36,646 nt of DNA from Phenylobacterium sp. (GCF_031181185.1 NZ_JAPSKZ010000014.1:1-36646), one strand, 5' to 3'; numbered from the stretch's first letter, positions 8,890-17,004 are shown. Notes: generated by a model from the sequence alone, not told the origin. Translations and numbers: made by a program.

Positions 8890-9653
8890 GCGCCGAACCG
8901 CGCCTCGAGCCGCCGCGCCTGGCGCAGCGGCGCCTCGAGCAAGGCGCGCACGTCAGGATCGGCGGCCTGGGACAGGAGCTCAGCCGGCGCGCCGTCGGCG
9001 AGGATGCGCCCCTCCTTCAGCACCACCACGCGGTCGGCGAGCAGCACCGCCTCGGCTATGTCGTGGGTGACCATGAGGGTGGTCACGCCCAGCCGCTCGT
9101 GCAGGGCGCGGTAGTCGGCGCCCAGCGGCTCGCGGATGATGGGATCGAGGGCGCCGAAGGGCTCGTCCATCAGAACCAGCGGCGGCTCGCCGGCGAGCGC
9201 GCGGGCGACGCCCACCCGCTGGCGCTGGCCGCCCGAGAGCGCGGCGGGCAGGCGGTCCTTCACCTCGACCGGGAGCCCGACGAGTTGCAGCAGCTCCGCC
9301 GTCCGGGCGACGATACGCTCGGTCGGCCAGTCCAGCAGCGCCGGCACGACGGCGATGTTCTCGGCCACCGTGCGGTGCGGGAAGAGGCCGATCTCCTGGA
9401 AGACGTAGCCGATCCGGCGGCGCAGGACGTGCGGCCGGGCGGCCCGCGCCACGTCCTCGCCCAGCACGGCGACGTGGCCGGCGTCGGGGCGGATCAGGCC
9501 GTTGAGCGTCTTGAGCAGCGTGGTCTTGCCCGAACCCGAGCCGCCGACCAGCGCCACGAATTCACCCGGACCGACCGTCAGGCCGATGCCGTCGAGGGCG
9601 GGCCGCCCTCCGTACCGCTTGCAGACGCCCTCGAGGCGGATCACCGGCTGCAT
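8886..9653 (-). CDS. ABC transporter ATPase, betaine/choline (QAT) or EgtV-like
   Basis: Predicted 255-residue ATPase. Walker A GGSGSGKTTLL, Q-loop region VFQEIGLFPHRTVAENI, signature LSGGQRQRVGVARAL, Walker B PLVLMDEPFGALD and the H-loop THD are all intact. The sequence resembles OpuCA/OsmV/ProV-type ATPases but lacks the C-terminal CBS pair that longer members use for osmotic sensing. It is the promoter-proximal gene, overlapping the fused permease/binding protein by 4 bases. The substrate follows that of the partner: a quaternary amine or ergothioneine-like betaine. Confidence 0.92.
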   Translation of the reverse strand: MQPVIRLEGVCKRYGGRPALDGIGLTVGPGEFVALVGGSGSGKTTLLKTLNGLIRPDAGHVAVLGEDVARAARPHVLRRRIGYVFQEIGLFPHRTVAENIAVVPALLDWPTERIVARTAELLQLVGLPVEVKDRLPAALSGGQRQRVGVARALAGEPPLVLMDEPFGALDPIIREPLGADYRALHERLGVTTLMVTHDIAEAVLLADRVVVLKEGRILADGAPAELLSQAADPDVRALLEAPLRQARRLEARFGA

Positions 9654-9739
9654 CGCCTCAGCCGTAGCACGGTTCCGGGGTCCCCGCCGCCGCCGCGACG
9701 CGTTATGACGATCGCCTGGACAGTCCCATGGAGTATCCG

Positions 9740-10240
9740 ATGACCCGTTCCCTGATCGCGCTCGCCGCCCTTGCCGCCGTCGTCGCGGGCCCCGCCCAGG
9801 CCGAAAGCCTGACGGCCGACCTGAAGAACGGCGCAGGCGAGACCATCGGCAAGGCGACCCTGACCGAAGCGCCCAAGGGCGTGGTGATGCGCATCGAGGC
9901 CCGGGGCCTGACGCCCGGCTGGCACGGTCTGCACTTCCACGAGAAGGCGGACTGCTCGAAGTCGGACTTCACCAGCGCCGGCGCTCACACCCGCCACGGC
10001 GAGGGCAAGGCCGTGCACGGCCTGCTGAATCCGCAGGCCAACGAGACCGGCGACCTGCCGAACATCCACGCGGGGCAGGACGGCGCGGCCGCAGCCGAGG
10101 TCTATACCACCCTGACGACGCTGAAGGCCCTGCGCGACGCAGACGGCTCGGCGGTGCTGATCCACGCGAACGCCGACGACCACATGACCCAGCCCATCGG
10201 CGGCGCCGGCGCGCGGGTGGCGTGCGCGGTGGTGAAGTGA
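9740..10240 (+). CDS. sodC: Cu,Zn superoxide dismutase SodC, periplasmic
   Basis: Predicted 166-residue precursor. I chose ATG 9740 (MTRSLIALAALAAVVAGPAQA) because GGAG lies 6 bases upstream and a clean signal peptide with an AQA cleavage site follows; the track's start at 9728 adds only MEYP. Copper ligands are visible: HFH, the bridging His of SAGAH and the His of LIHANADD. The disulfide cysteines (KADC and ACAVV) are present. Of the zinc ligands, the His of AVHG and the Asp of GDLPN are present, but the third His (E. coli GHLGDLP) is Glu here (NETGDLP). It would convert superoxide to peroxide in the periplasm. It diverges from the ABC transporter and converges on fliE. Confidence 0.9.
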   Translation: MTRSLIALAALAAVVAGPAQAESLTADLKNGAGETIGKATLTEAPKGVVMRIEARGLTPGWHGLHFHEKADCSKSDFTSAGAHTRHGEGKAVHGLLNPQANETGDLPNIHAGQDGAAAAEVYTTLTTLKALRDADGSAVLIHANADDHMTQPIGGAGARVACAVVK

Positions 10241-10290
10241 GCGCGTAGCGACTGGATCCGGGTTTTCGCCGGGATGCCTCGCTTTCGCGG

Positions 10291-10602
10291 TCAGATCGGC
10301 ATCCGCAGGATCTCCTGGTAGGCGCTGATCACCTGGTCGCGGACCGCCATGACGGTCTCCAGGCTGGCTTCGGCGGCCGAGATCGCCGTGACGACATCGA
10401 TCAGCTCGGCCTTGCCCTGGACCTGGGCGGCGATCTGGGTCTCGGCTTGGCGCGAGGCCTGGACGGCGTCGCCCATGGCGGCCTTGAGGATGTCGCCGAA
10501 GCCCGGCCCTGCGGCCGGGGCGGCGGTTTCCGAGCCGCCTTCCACGCCCAGGCCCTTCTGGGCGGCGGCGTAGGCCTTGGCGGCGGCAAGCGGCGTGATC
10601 AT
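10291..10602 (-). CDS. fliE: Flagellar hook-basal body protein FliE
   Basis: Predicted 103-residue protein. The C-terminal half, [44 protein letters not shown], is the defining FliE domain, ending in the invariant-type QEILRMPI. FliE links the MS ring or export gate to the rod and is an early export substrate. The N-terminal half is Ala/Gly-rich, as in other alphaproteobacteria. It starts 10 bases after the flgC stop and is the last gene of flgB-flgC-fliE. Confidence 0.96.
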   Translation of the reverse strand: MITPLAAAKAYAAAQKGLGVEGGSETAAPAAGPGFGDILKAAMGDAVQASRQAETQIAAQVQGKAELIDVVTAISAAEASLETVMAVRDQVISAYQEILRMPI

Positions 10603-10612
10603 GCCCTAGCCC

Positions 10613-11035
10613 CTACTTCTTCAGGAGGTCGAGCGTGCGCATCTCCATGGCGCGCGCGGTCTCGATGACATTGAGGTTGGCTTCGTAGGCGCGCTGGGCT
10701 TCGCGCATGTCCATCGCCTCGACCAGCGAATTGACGTTCGGCAGCTTCACATAGCCGTTGGCGTCGGCCGACGGATGGCCCGGGCTGTATTCGGTGCGGA
10801 AGTCGCTCTGGTCGGGCTCGACCCGCGCCATGCGCACGCCCTGGCCGCCGCCGGAGGCCACCTTGGCCGGTTCGAACACCGGCGCCTGGCGGCGGTAGGG
10901 ATCGCCGCCCGGCGTCTTCGCCGTGGAGTTCGCGTTCGCCAGGTTCTCGGCGATGATCCGCATGCGGGCCTGCTGGGCCCGGAGCGCGGAGGCGGCGATC
11001 GCCTGGGCGACGCCCGCCATGGAACGCTCAGCCAT
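10613..11035 (-). CDS. flgC: Flagellar proximal rod protein FlgC
   Basis: Predicted 140-residue rod protein. It has the N-terminal rod/hook heptad region with the ANxNTxxTPGGDPYRRQ-type motif (ANANSTAKTPGGDPYRRQ), an internal GVRMARVEPDQSDFRTEYSPGHPSADANGYVKLPNVN typical of FlgC, and a C-terminal coiled segment MREAQRAYEANLNVIETARAM. An AGGGGG tract about 8 bases upstream serves as ribosome-binding site. It lies 11 bases after flgB. Confidence 0.97.
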   Translation of the reverse strand: MAERSMAGVAQAIAASALRAQQARMRIIAENLANANSTAKTPGGDPYRRQAPVFEPAKVASGGGQGVRMARVEPDQSDFRTEYSPGHPSADANGYVKLPNVNSLVEAMDMREAQRAYEANLNVIETARAMEMRTLDLLKK

Positions 11036-11046
11036 CGGTCAGCCCC

Positions 11047-11475
11047 CTAGCCGCGGCCTGGCGGGCGAGCCGCCATGCGCAGGATGTTCATGGATTTCTG
11101 GTAGAAGCCGATGGCGGCGTCGTAATTCATGCGCGCCTCGGACATCTTCATCATCTCCTCCTCCAGCACCACGGCGTTGCCGTTGAGCGTGGTTTCGGAG
11201 CCGGGTGCGGCCACCGCCTTGTAGGCGCCGGCGGCGCCGCGGCGTTCGTTCCTGGGCGCCATGTGGCCGGCCTGGGTCGTCGCCATGCGGGTCGCGCCCG
11301 CCGTGGCGCCTTGCGCCTGCATCTGGGCCTGGAAGCCGAGCGGCTTGAGGTCCTGGGAGACGTACCCCGGCGTCTCGGCGTTGGCGACGTTCTGGGCGAT
11401 CACCTTCTGCCGCTCGGACAGATAGCCCAGCCGGCCGCGCAGCATCGAGAAGATCGGAATCTCGGCCAGGTTCAT
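11047..11475 (-). CDS. flgB: Flagellar proximal rod protein FlgB
   Basis: Predicted 142-residue rod protein, MNLAEIPIFSMLRGRLGYLSERQKVIAQNVANAETPGYV, which matches the FlgB N-terminus with the QNVANAxTPGY rod motif. The C-terminus (EARMNYDAAIGFYQKSMNILRMA) is also typical. I prefer ATG 11475 over the track's TTG at 11484 because it matches the family start and neither has a Shine-Dalgarno. A TTAA-N7-TTAAC box begins only 24 bases upstream, so the transcript may be very short-leadered or leaderless. Confidence 0.94.
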   Translation of the reverse strand: MNLAEIPIFSMLRGRLGYLSERQKVIAQNVANAETPGYVSQDLKPLGFQAQMQAQGATAGATRMATTQAGHMAPRNERRGAAGAYKAVAAPGSETTLNGNAVVLEEEMMKMSEARMNYDAAIGFYQKSMNILRMAARPPGRG

Positions 11476-11498
11476 GGCGAACAAGGTGAATAAACAGG

Positions 11499-11514
11499 GT
11501 TAATCGGCTCTTAA
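11499..11514 (-). promoter_or_regulatory. Full CtrA-type box TTAA-N7-TTAAC between flgB and fliO
   Basis: The minus strand reads TTAAGAGCCGATTAAC, an exact match to the Caulobacter CtrA consensus TTAA-N7-TTAAC. Read on the plus strand it is still TTAA-N7-TTAA, so it could act on both flgB (ATG 24 bases away) and fliO (preferred ATG 52 bases away). CtrA boxes usually overlap the -35 region, which fits start sites near 11472 and 11542. Binding is inferred from sequence only. Confidence 0.7.
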
Positions 11515-11565
11515 GAGACTCAGGGCCGGATGGGGGCGCAAAGGACCTCCGCCGCAGAAGCGCCC

Positions 11566-11865
11566 ATGAACTTCGTCGACTTCCTCCGAGCCGTCTTCGC
11601 GCTCGCGCTCACCCTGGGACTGGTGGGCCTGGCCGCCGTGGCGCTGCGCCGCTACGGGCCGCAGGCGCTGGCGCGTTTCGGCCAGCCCCAGCGGCGGGAA
11701 CGGCGGATGCGGGTCGTGGAGAGCCTGGTCCTGGATCCCGCGCGGCGACTGCTGATCGTCGAGTGCGACGGCCAGGAACGCCTGCTGCTGCTGGGCGAGG
11801 GCCGCCTGCTGGGCGAGACCCGCGCCCTGCCCGGCTCGAGCGCCGCCCAGCCGGACGCCCGCTGA
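11566..11865 (+). CDS. fliO: Flagellar biosynthetic protein FliO
   Basis: Predicted 99-residue protein with one N-terminal membrane helix (about residues 8-28, AVFALALTLGLVGLAAVAL) and a cytoplasmic domain with RRMRVVESLVLDPARRLLIVECDGQERLLLLGEG, the FliO domain. FliO is a chaperone-like factor that stabilises FliP during gate assembly. I prefer ATG 11566 over the track's 11530 because the nearby CtrA box would place transcription start near 11542. Its TGA shares one base with the fliP ATG (TGATG), so the two are translationally coupled. Confidence 0.87.
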   Translation: MNFVDFLRAVFALALTLGLVGLAAVALRRYGPQALARFGQPQRRERRMRVVESLVLDPARRLLIVECDGQERLLLLGEGRLLGETRALPGSSAAQPDAR

Positions 11866-12662
11866 TGCTGCGCGACCTCTCCAAGGCTGTCCGCGCCCTT
11901 CCCGCCGAGGACTGGCGCCGCGCTGCGGCGCTTTCGGCGCTCGCCACCCTGGCGGCCCTGGTCTTCCCGGCCGCCGCGGCCGCGCAGGCGGTGAACATCG
12001 ACCTGGGCACCGGCGCCGGTCTGACCGAGCGCGTGGTCCAGCTGGTAGGCCTGCTGACGGTCCTGTCGCTGGCGCCCTCCATCGTCATCATGACCACCTC
12101 GTTCGTGCGCATCGTGGTCGTGCTGTCGCTGCTGCGCACGGCGCTGGGCGTGCAGCAGAGCCCGCCGAACGCGGTGATCATCTCGCTGGCCCTGTTCCTG
12201 ACGGCGATTGTCATGGGACCGACGTTCGAGCGCTCGTACCAGGAAGGCGTGAAGCCGCTCCTGGACCAGCAGATGGAGCTGCCCGCCGCCTTCGACGCCG
12301 CGGGCGGCCCCGTGAAGACCTTCATGCTGAGCCAGGTGGACGAGGACGACCTCGCCCTCTTCATCCGCTTGTCGCGCATCCCCAAGCCGGCGACGGCCGA
12401 GGAGACTCCGCTGCGCGTGGTCACGCCGGCCTTCATGATCTCTGAGCTGAAGCGCGCCTTCGAGATCGGCTTCCTGCTGTTCGTGCCCTTCCTGGTGATC
12501 GACCTGGTCGTCGCCAGCGTGCTGATGAGCATGGGCATGATGATGCTGCCGCCGGTCGTGGTCAGCCTGCCCTTCAAGCTGATCTTCTTCGTCCTGGTGG
12601 ACGGCTGGCGACTGGTGTGCGGCAGCCTCGTGGAGAGCTTCCAGCGCGGCGCGGGCGGCTAG
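11865..12662 (+). CDS. fliP: Flagellar export gate protein FliP
   Basis: Predicted 265-residue protein. ATG 11865 overlaps the fliO stop. A hydrophobic N-terminus ending in AAAAAQA looks like a cleavable signal, as known for FliP. Then come LAPSIVIMTTSFVRIVVVLSLLRTALGVQQSPPN and the C-terminal FEIGFLLFVPFLVIDLVVASVLMSMGMMMLPPVVVSLPFKLIFFVLVDGW, both near-invariant FliP signatures. FliP forms the pentameric core of the export gate with FliR and FliQ. The 34-codon upstream extension in the ORF track is shadow of fliO. Confidence 0.97.
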   Translation: MLRDLSKAVRALPAEDWRRAAALSALATLAALVFPAAAAAQAVNIDLGTGAGLTERVVQLVGLLTVLSLAPSIVIMTTSFVRIVVVLSLLRTALGVQQSPPNAVIISLALFLTAIVMGPTFERSYQEGVKPLLDQQMELPAAFDAAGGPVKTFMLSQVDEDDLALFIRLSRIPKPATAEETPLRVVTPAFMISELKRAFEIGFLLFVPFLVIDLVVASVLMSMGMMMLPPVVVSLPFKLIFFVLVDGWRLVCGSLVESFQRGAGG

Positions 12663-12683
12663 CGCCGCCAGGCAGAGCGTAGG

Positions 12684-15599
12684 CTAGTTCTGCGCCGCCT
12701 TGGTGGCAGGCGCGGCTTCCGCCTGCCTGGCCGGCGCGGGCGGCTTGCCCGTCGGCGAGGGGCGCGTCTTGAAGCGGGTCTTCATCTTGGCGACCCAGCC
12801 TGCGAAGGCCTCGCTGTCAGCGCTGACGCGGCCGAAGTCGCCGACGGTGAGGCGGCCAGACGGCGCGCCGGAGAGCGCGATGCGCAGCGCCTCGGGATTG
12901 TTCGCCTTCTCGTAGAAGCCGGCGTACTGGCGCTCGAGCCGAGACAGCGACGCTTCGTCGCCGGCCAGGCTGTAGGCGACGCCCGCGCGCAGCAGCTTGC
13001 CTTCTTCCTCGGCGGTCAGCGGCTCGGGGTTCTTCCAGCGCTCGCCCAGGCCCTTCTCGAAGAGGGGACCGGCCGCCGCCCAATTCTTCTGCTTCCAGGT
13101 GATCTCGGCCCGGAGTTCCTGGGCCTCCCTGGAGGCGTCGCGCTCGATGATTTCGAGCGCGCTTTCGAAACGGCCGACGCCGGCCCAGGCGCGGGCCTCG
13201 ATCAGGCGGCGTTCGTTGTTGAGGGCGGTCGGCAGGACGGTCGTGCGCGAGGCGTTGATCGCCTGGATCGCCGCCTCGGGCTTGCGGTCCATCAGGTAGA
13301 TGAGGGCGAGGTCGGTGGAGACCTGGGCTCTGGCCACGCCCTCCAACCGGTTCTCGGCCTGGTACTTCAGGAGCTCGGCCGCCTGGGGCAGCAGATCGAC
13401 GTCGACCAGCCGGCGGACCAGCTTGCGGACCATCAGGTCGCCGTCGGCGCCGATCGGGGTGAGCTCCTTGAAATCGTAGAACAGGGCCAGCGCCTGGACG
13501 GGCTCCAGGCCGTCGGCCATGCCGTCGAGGAACAGGGCGCGGAAAGCGGCCGAGAGGTCCGCCTGCAGCTGCAGCGCCTCGGGCAGGTCGGGCAGGCGGC
13601 CGCCGGCGGTGCGCAGCGCCTCCAGCGCTTCGCGGTAGCGGCCCTGGCCGAGATAGAGGTTGCCCAGGGCGCGGATGGTCTCGAGCTCGGTCGCGTCGCC
13701 CCGCCAGCGGTAGCGCAGGTTGTCGAAGACGGTGGCCGCCTGCAGCGGCGTGAGCTTGCCCGTCTCGAGCTGGATTTGGGTGGCCCGCAGCAGGGCCGGC
13801 GCGGAGATGGAATCCACCGGCGCGCGGGCAATCGCGTTGTAGATCCGCAGCGCGCGGTCCTTATGGCCCTGCAGTTCGACGATGCGGGCCTGCACGAGGC
13901 GGCTCTGCAGCTCCTCCTGGGCGCCGGCTTTCTCCTGCAAGGCGAGCTTGATCCGGGCTTCGGCGCCGACGAGGTCGCCCTGGTAGAGCGAAGCCTGGGC
14001 CTCGGCCCGGGCGAAGCGGGCCTTCCAGGCCGGCGAAAACAGGGCGAAGGACTCGGCCCCGCGGCTGAACTGGGCGCGCGCGTCGGGCCAGTGGGCCAGC
14101 TGGGTCGCCACGTACGATCGCCACATGGCGCTGGACGGATCGTCGGCGAGGCTGGGCGACGACAGGTCGGCCTCGGCCTCCTTGTAGCGGCGGGCGAGCA
14201 CGCGGGCGACGCCGCGCAGGCCGCGGAATTCGGGGTCGTCGAGCATCTCCGGATGCTCGCGGGCCAGGTTGTTGAGGACGCCGATCGCCTCGAACGACAG
14301 CTCGGAGCCGACCAGGAAGCGGGCTAGCGCCATGCGCGCGGCGACCGGCGCCTGCCGGTCGTTGTTGGCGCCTTCCTGGGTGGCGGCGTTCAGAAGTGCG
14401 TTGTAGCGGGCGAGGAAGCCGCCCTCGCCGGTCTTGGCCCAGTCCTCGGAGATCAGCGCCGGCATGGCGGCGGGCTTGGGCGCGCCGAGTTCGGCCTGGA
14501 CCTTGTCGCGGATGGCCCAGGCGGGCGAGAGCGTCAGGCCCTGCGGCCGGCCGATGCGGACGATGTCGCCGTCCCGCTCGACGCTGAGGTCCTCGACAAA
14601 GGACTCGACGGCCAGGCCCTGGATCGAGGGCAGCAGCGCCATCTGCACATAGTCGCGCCGGCTGGGCACGCCCTTCGGCGGGCCAAGCGCCGTGACCACG
14701 GTGATCGCGTCGCCCACGACCGGGTCGGCGAACTGGACCACGCGAGTGGCGCCGGCCACGGGGGCCTTGACCACGGGCGGTCCGCCGGCCTCGTCGCGGC
14801 CGAGGCGAACGATGCCGGGTTGTGACTGGGAGCCGGGCCCAAGGGCGATGGTCCAGGTGTTGCCGACCGCCGTGGCGAAGATCGGGGTGTCCTTGGCCGT
14901 CTCGATCCTGAGGGCCGCGTGATCGGACCCGCGGAACGCCTGGATGGCGCCGACCTGCTTCAGACCCTTCGGCGCAGCGGAGACGTCGAGCTTGGCCGGC
15001 GCGTCGAAGACGACCCACACCGCGCCACCCCGGCGGAAGACGGCCGCGCCGGCCGGATTGGCCCAGGCGAAGGTGAGCTGGGCCTGACCCGCGGCGACGT
15101 TGACCCCCATCTTCACCACGCCGCCCGGCGGCAGCGGGTTGGGCCTGGGCGGCTCGGGCTCGGCCTGGACGACCTGGGCGGGCGCCTCGGGCGCGGGCGG
15201 CTTCTCGAAGACGTTGACGTAGGACGCGCCGTCGGCGGTTCCGACCTTCGCGTCGGCGTCGTCGGCGAGGGTGATCAGGAGTTGCAGCCGACCGCCCGTG
15301 CGGCGCTTCTCAGCCGTCTTGATCCAGCGCGGCGGCGAGGTGCGCAGGCGCGAGATGTCGGGATCCGCGTCGCGGCTGAAGGTCAGGACGAGAACCTGCC
15401 CGTCGCGCTTGGACGAGACGCTGGCCTGCCCCTTCCAATGGAACTCGAGGCGCGAGAACGTCTCGGCCTGGGCGACGCGGACGTCGAGCGGCCCTTTCGC
15501 CAGGGCTTCGGCGGCCGGCGCGGCCACGCTCGCCGGCGCCGCCACCGAGGCGATGCAGGCGGCGGCGACGCCGGAACGCAGGGCCTGGCGCAGGCTCAT
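12684..15599 (-). CDS. Large periplasmic TPR protein in the fliL-fliM-pflI operon
   Basis: Predicted 971-residue protein. An N-terminal signal-like stretch (about 1-27) is followed by two beta-rich, AMIN-like segments (about 35-140 and 160-265). These are joined by a Pro-rich linker (PEAPAQVVQAEPEPPRPNPLPPG). From about residue 390 to 900 it is a long array of TPR-like helical repeats (for example NLYLGQGRYREALEALRTAGG and AWAGVGRFESALEIIERDA). The C-terminus is Pro/Ala/Lys-rich. I do not recognise a named gene. Its place as last gene after fliL-fliM-pflI-motE suggests a periplasmic scaffold for the basal body or motor, which is inference. It starts 5 bases after the motE-like stop and converges on fliP. 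Confidence 0.75.
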   Translation of the reverse strand: MSLRQALRSGVAAACIASVAAPASVAAPAAEALAKGPLDVRVAQAETFSRLEFHWKGQASVSSKRDGQVLVLTFSRDADPDISRLRTSPPRWIKTAEKRRTGGRLQLLITLADDADAKVGTADGASYVNVFEKPPAPEAPAQVVQAEPEPPRPNPLPPGGVVKMGVNVAAGQAQLTFAWANPAGAAVFRRGGAVWVVFDAPAKLDVSAAPKGLKQVGAIQAFRGSDHAALRIETAKDTPIFATAVGNTWTIALGPGSQSQPGIVRLGRDEAGGPPVVKAPVAGATRVVQFADPVVGDAITVVTALGPPKGVPSRRDYVQMALLPSIQGLAVESFVEDLSVERDGDIVRIGRPQGLTLSPAWAIRDKVQAELGAPKPAAMPALISEDWAKTGEGGFLARYNALLNAATQEGANNDRQAPVAARMALARFLVGSELSFEAIGVLNNLAREHPEMLDDPEFRGLRGVARVLARRYKEAEADLSSPSLADDPSSAMWRSYVATQLAHWPDARAQFSRGAESFALFSPAWKARFARAEAQASLYQGDLVGAEARIKLALQEKAGAQEELQSRLVQARIVELQGHKDRALRIYNAIARAPVDSISAPALLRATQIQLETGKLTPLQAATVFDNLRYRWRGDATELETIRALGNLYLGQGRYREALEALRTAGGRLPDLPEALQLQADLSAAFRALFLDGMADGLEPVQALALFYDFKELTPIGADGDLMVRKLVRRLVDVDLLPQAAELLKYQAENRLEGVARAQVSTDLALIYLMDRKPEAAIQAINASRTTVLPTALNNERRLIEARAWAGVGRFESALEIIERDASREAQELRAEITWKQKNWAAAGPLFEKGLGERWKNPEPLTAEEEGKLLRAGVAYSLAGDEASLSRLERQYAGFYEKANNPEALRIALSGAPSGRLTVGDFGRVSADSEAFAGWVAKMKTRFKTRPSPTGKPPAPARQAEAAPATKAAQN

Positions 15600-15604
15600 G
15601 GTCT

Positions 15605-16510
15605 TTAGCCGGCCTTGGGCGGCGGGGTCGCCGCGGCGGGGGCGGCGGCCGGCGCGGCGGCGGGCGTCTCGGGCTTCGCGGCCTGCTGGTTGGCGGGCGC
15701 GGCCTTGCGCGGCGGCGTGCGAGCGGCCTGACGGCGCGGCGCGGGCGCGGCCTTGGGCGGCTCGGCGGCGGGGGTTGGCGACTGGGCTTCGTTCTGCGCC
15801 AGCGCCTGGGCGCGGGCGGCGGCGGCCTGGGCGTCGGTGAAGCGCTTGGCGAGGCCCTCGGTCAGCTTCTTGGCCTCGGCGGCCGGCATCTGGGCCATGA
15901 TGGCCGACAGCGACCGCTCCTTCATCTTGGCGGCGATCGGCAGGCGGACGGAGTCGTCCAGGGCGGTGAAGCGCGGGGCGGCGTCCTTGGCCTTCATGCC
16001 CTCGAACACCTTCACCAGGCGGTCGATCTCGGCGGCTTCCTTGTTGTTGGCCTGGGTGAGGAGGCCCGAGACCTCGCCCTTCAGCCCGTTCAGGGCCTTG
16101 ATCTTGGCGTCCAGCTTGGCCTCGGCCGCGGCCATCAGCGCGAGCTGGGTGTTGAGGTCGTTCTCGCGGGCGTCCAGCACGCCGCGGCGCTCGCCCAGGC
16201 TCTGCAGCACCTGCAGTTCGGCGGGCGACAGGCCGGCGGCCTTGGCGAGTTCGGCGGCGGTGGGCGCGCAGACCGCCTTCGGCTGGATCGTCGGCGTCGG
16301 CAGGGCCGCCGCGGCGTCCTTCGCCTGGCCAGTCTCGGCCTTGGCGTCCTTGGCCTTGTCCTTGGGCTCGCCCTTCACGGCCTCTTCGGCAAACGCGCGG
16401 GCGCCCGAGACGAGAGCCGGCAGGTCGCGGGCGCCGGCCAGGGCGTTGATGGCGAGCACGCCGGCGGCGGCGACGCCGACCAGCGGCAGGATGCGGGGCA
16501 TGGACTTCAC
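15605..16510 (-). CDS. MotE-like flagellar protein (MgtE N-terminal-like domain)
   Basis: Predicted 301-residue protein with an N-terminal membrane or signal segment (about 5-25). A coiled-coil stretch follows (LQVLQSLGERRGVLDARENDLNTQLALMAAAEAKLDAKIKALNGLKGEV). Then comes a helical MgtE-N-like domain (RLVKVFEGMKAKDAAPRFTALDDSVRLPIAAKMKERSLSAIMAQMPAAEAKKLTEGLAKRF), the architecture of MotE, a periplasmic chaperone for MotC in rhizobia. The last 60 residues are low-complexity Pro/Ala. The start is GTG 16510, chosen because GGAGG lies 6 bases upstream and GTGA overlaps the pflI stop; ATG 16501 is the alternative. The Caulobacter role is not established. Confidence 0.75.
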   Translation of the reverse strand: MKSMPRILPLVGVAAAGVLAINALAGARDLPALVSGARAFAEEAVKGEPKDKAKDAKAETGQAKDAAAALPTPTIQPKAVCAPTAAELAKAAGLSPAELQVLQSLGERRGVLDARENDLNTQLALMAAAEAKLDAKIKALNGLKGEVSGLLTQANNKEAAEIDRLVKVFEGMKAKDAAPRFTALDDSVRLPIAAKMKERSLSAIMAQMPAAEAKKLTEGLAKRFTDAQAAAARAQALAQNEAQSPTPAAEPPKAAPAPRRQAARTPPRKAAPANQQAAKPETPAAAPAAAPAAATPPPKAG

Positions 16511-17004
16511 CGGCGGCCTCCGAAGGCGGCGTCGAGGGTCAGCGGCGCGTCTTCGAAGAGGTCGTCCTCGGGATCGACCGGCGCGGGGCGGATCGGCGTG
16601 ACGCGGGGCTGTTCGCGCACCAGCCGCTCAGGCTTGGCGCGGGCCTCCCGGGCGGCGGCCAGCAGCGCGCCCAGGCGGCGCTCGGCGTCCCGGTCGGGAT
16701 CGGGCATGGAGCGCGCCTGTTCGGGCGCTTGGTTGATCAGGCGCTCCAGCTTGGTCGCGAGCGCGCGGCCCTTCTCGATGCGGTCGGCGAGCGCGTCGGT
16801 CGCCTCGTCGGTGGCCGCCCGCAGGTCGGCCAGGCCCTGCTCGGCGCGCTGCGCGGCGGCGTTCAGCTCGGCCACGGCGCTGGCGAAGCCGTCCTGGCTA
16901 TCGCGCAACGCGGTGAGGCGGCGGTTCAGGCGCACGCCCATGCCAAGGGCGGCGAGCAGCAGCCCCGCCAGCACGAGGTTCATGATCAGGCCGATGGCGC
17001 TCAT
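16507..17004 (-). CDS. pflI: PflI-like flagellar positioning protein (DUF6468)
   Basis: Predicted 165-residue bitopic protein. A single membrane helix (about 5-24, LIMNLVLAGLLLAALGMGVRL) is followed by a coiled coil with hydrophobic/Ala heptads (about 30-95) and an acidic, proline-containing tail (TPIRPAPVDPEDDLFEDAPLTL). PflI of Caulobacter is a small bitopic membrane protein that directs the flagellum to the pole and is encoded with early flagellar genes; topology, size and position after fliM fit. The identification rests on recollection of the family and context, so the symbol is tentative. GAGGAG precedes the ATG, which overlaps the fliM stop (ATGA). Confidence 0.6.
   Translation of the reverse strand: MSAIGLIMNLVLAGLLLAALGMGVRLNRRLTALRDSQDGFASAVAELNAAAQRAEQGLADLRAATDEATDALADRIEKGRALATKLERLINQAPEQARSMPDPDRDAERRLGALLAAAREARAKPERLVREQPRVTPIRPAPVDPEDDLFEDAPLTLDAAFGGRR

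Noticed and set aside
10241-10290. CCGG-containing hairpin between sodC and fliE as a bidirectional terminator
   Set aside because: The stem (ATCCGG / CCGGGAT) is short and mismatched and there is no T-tract on either side.
7228-10290. Idea that the transporter-sodC block is a recent insertion by a mobile element
   Set aside because: No transposase, terminal repeats, tRNA or target duplications are visible, and base composition and codon use match the neighbours.
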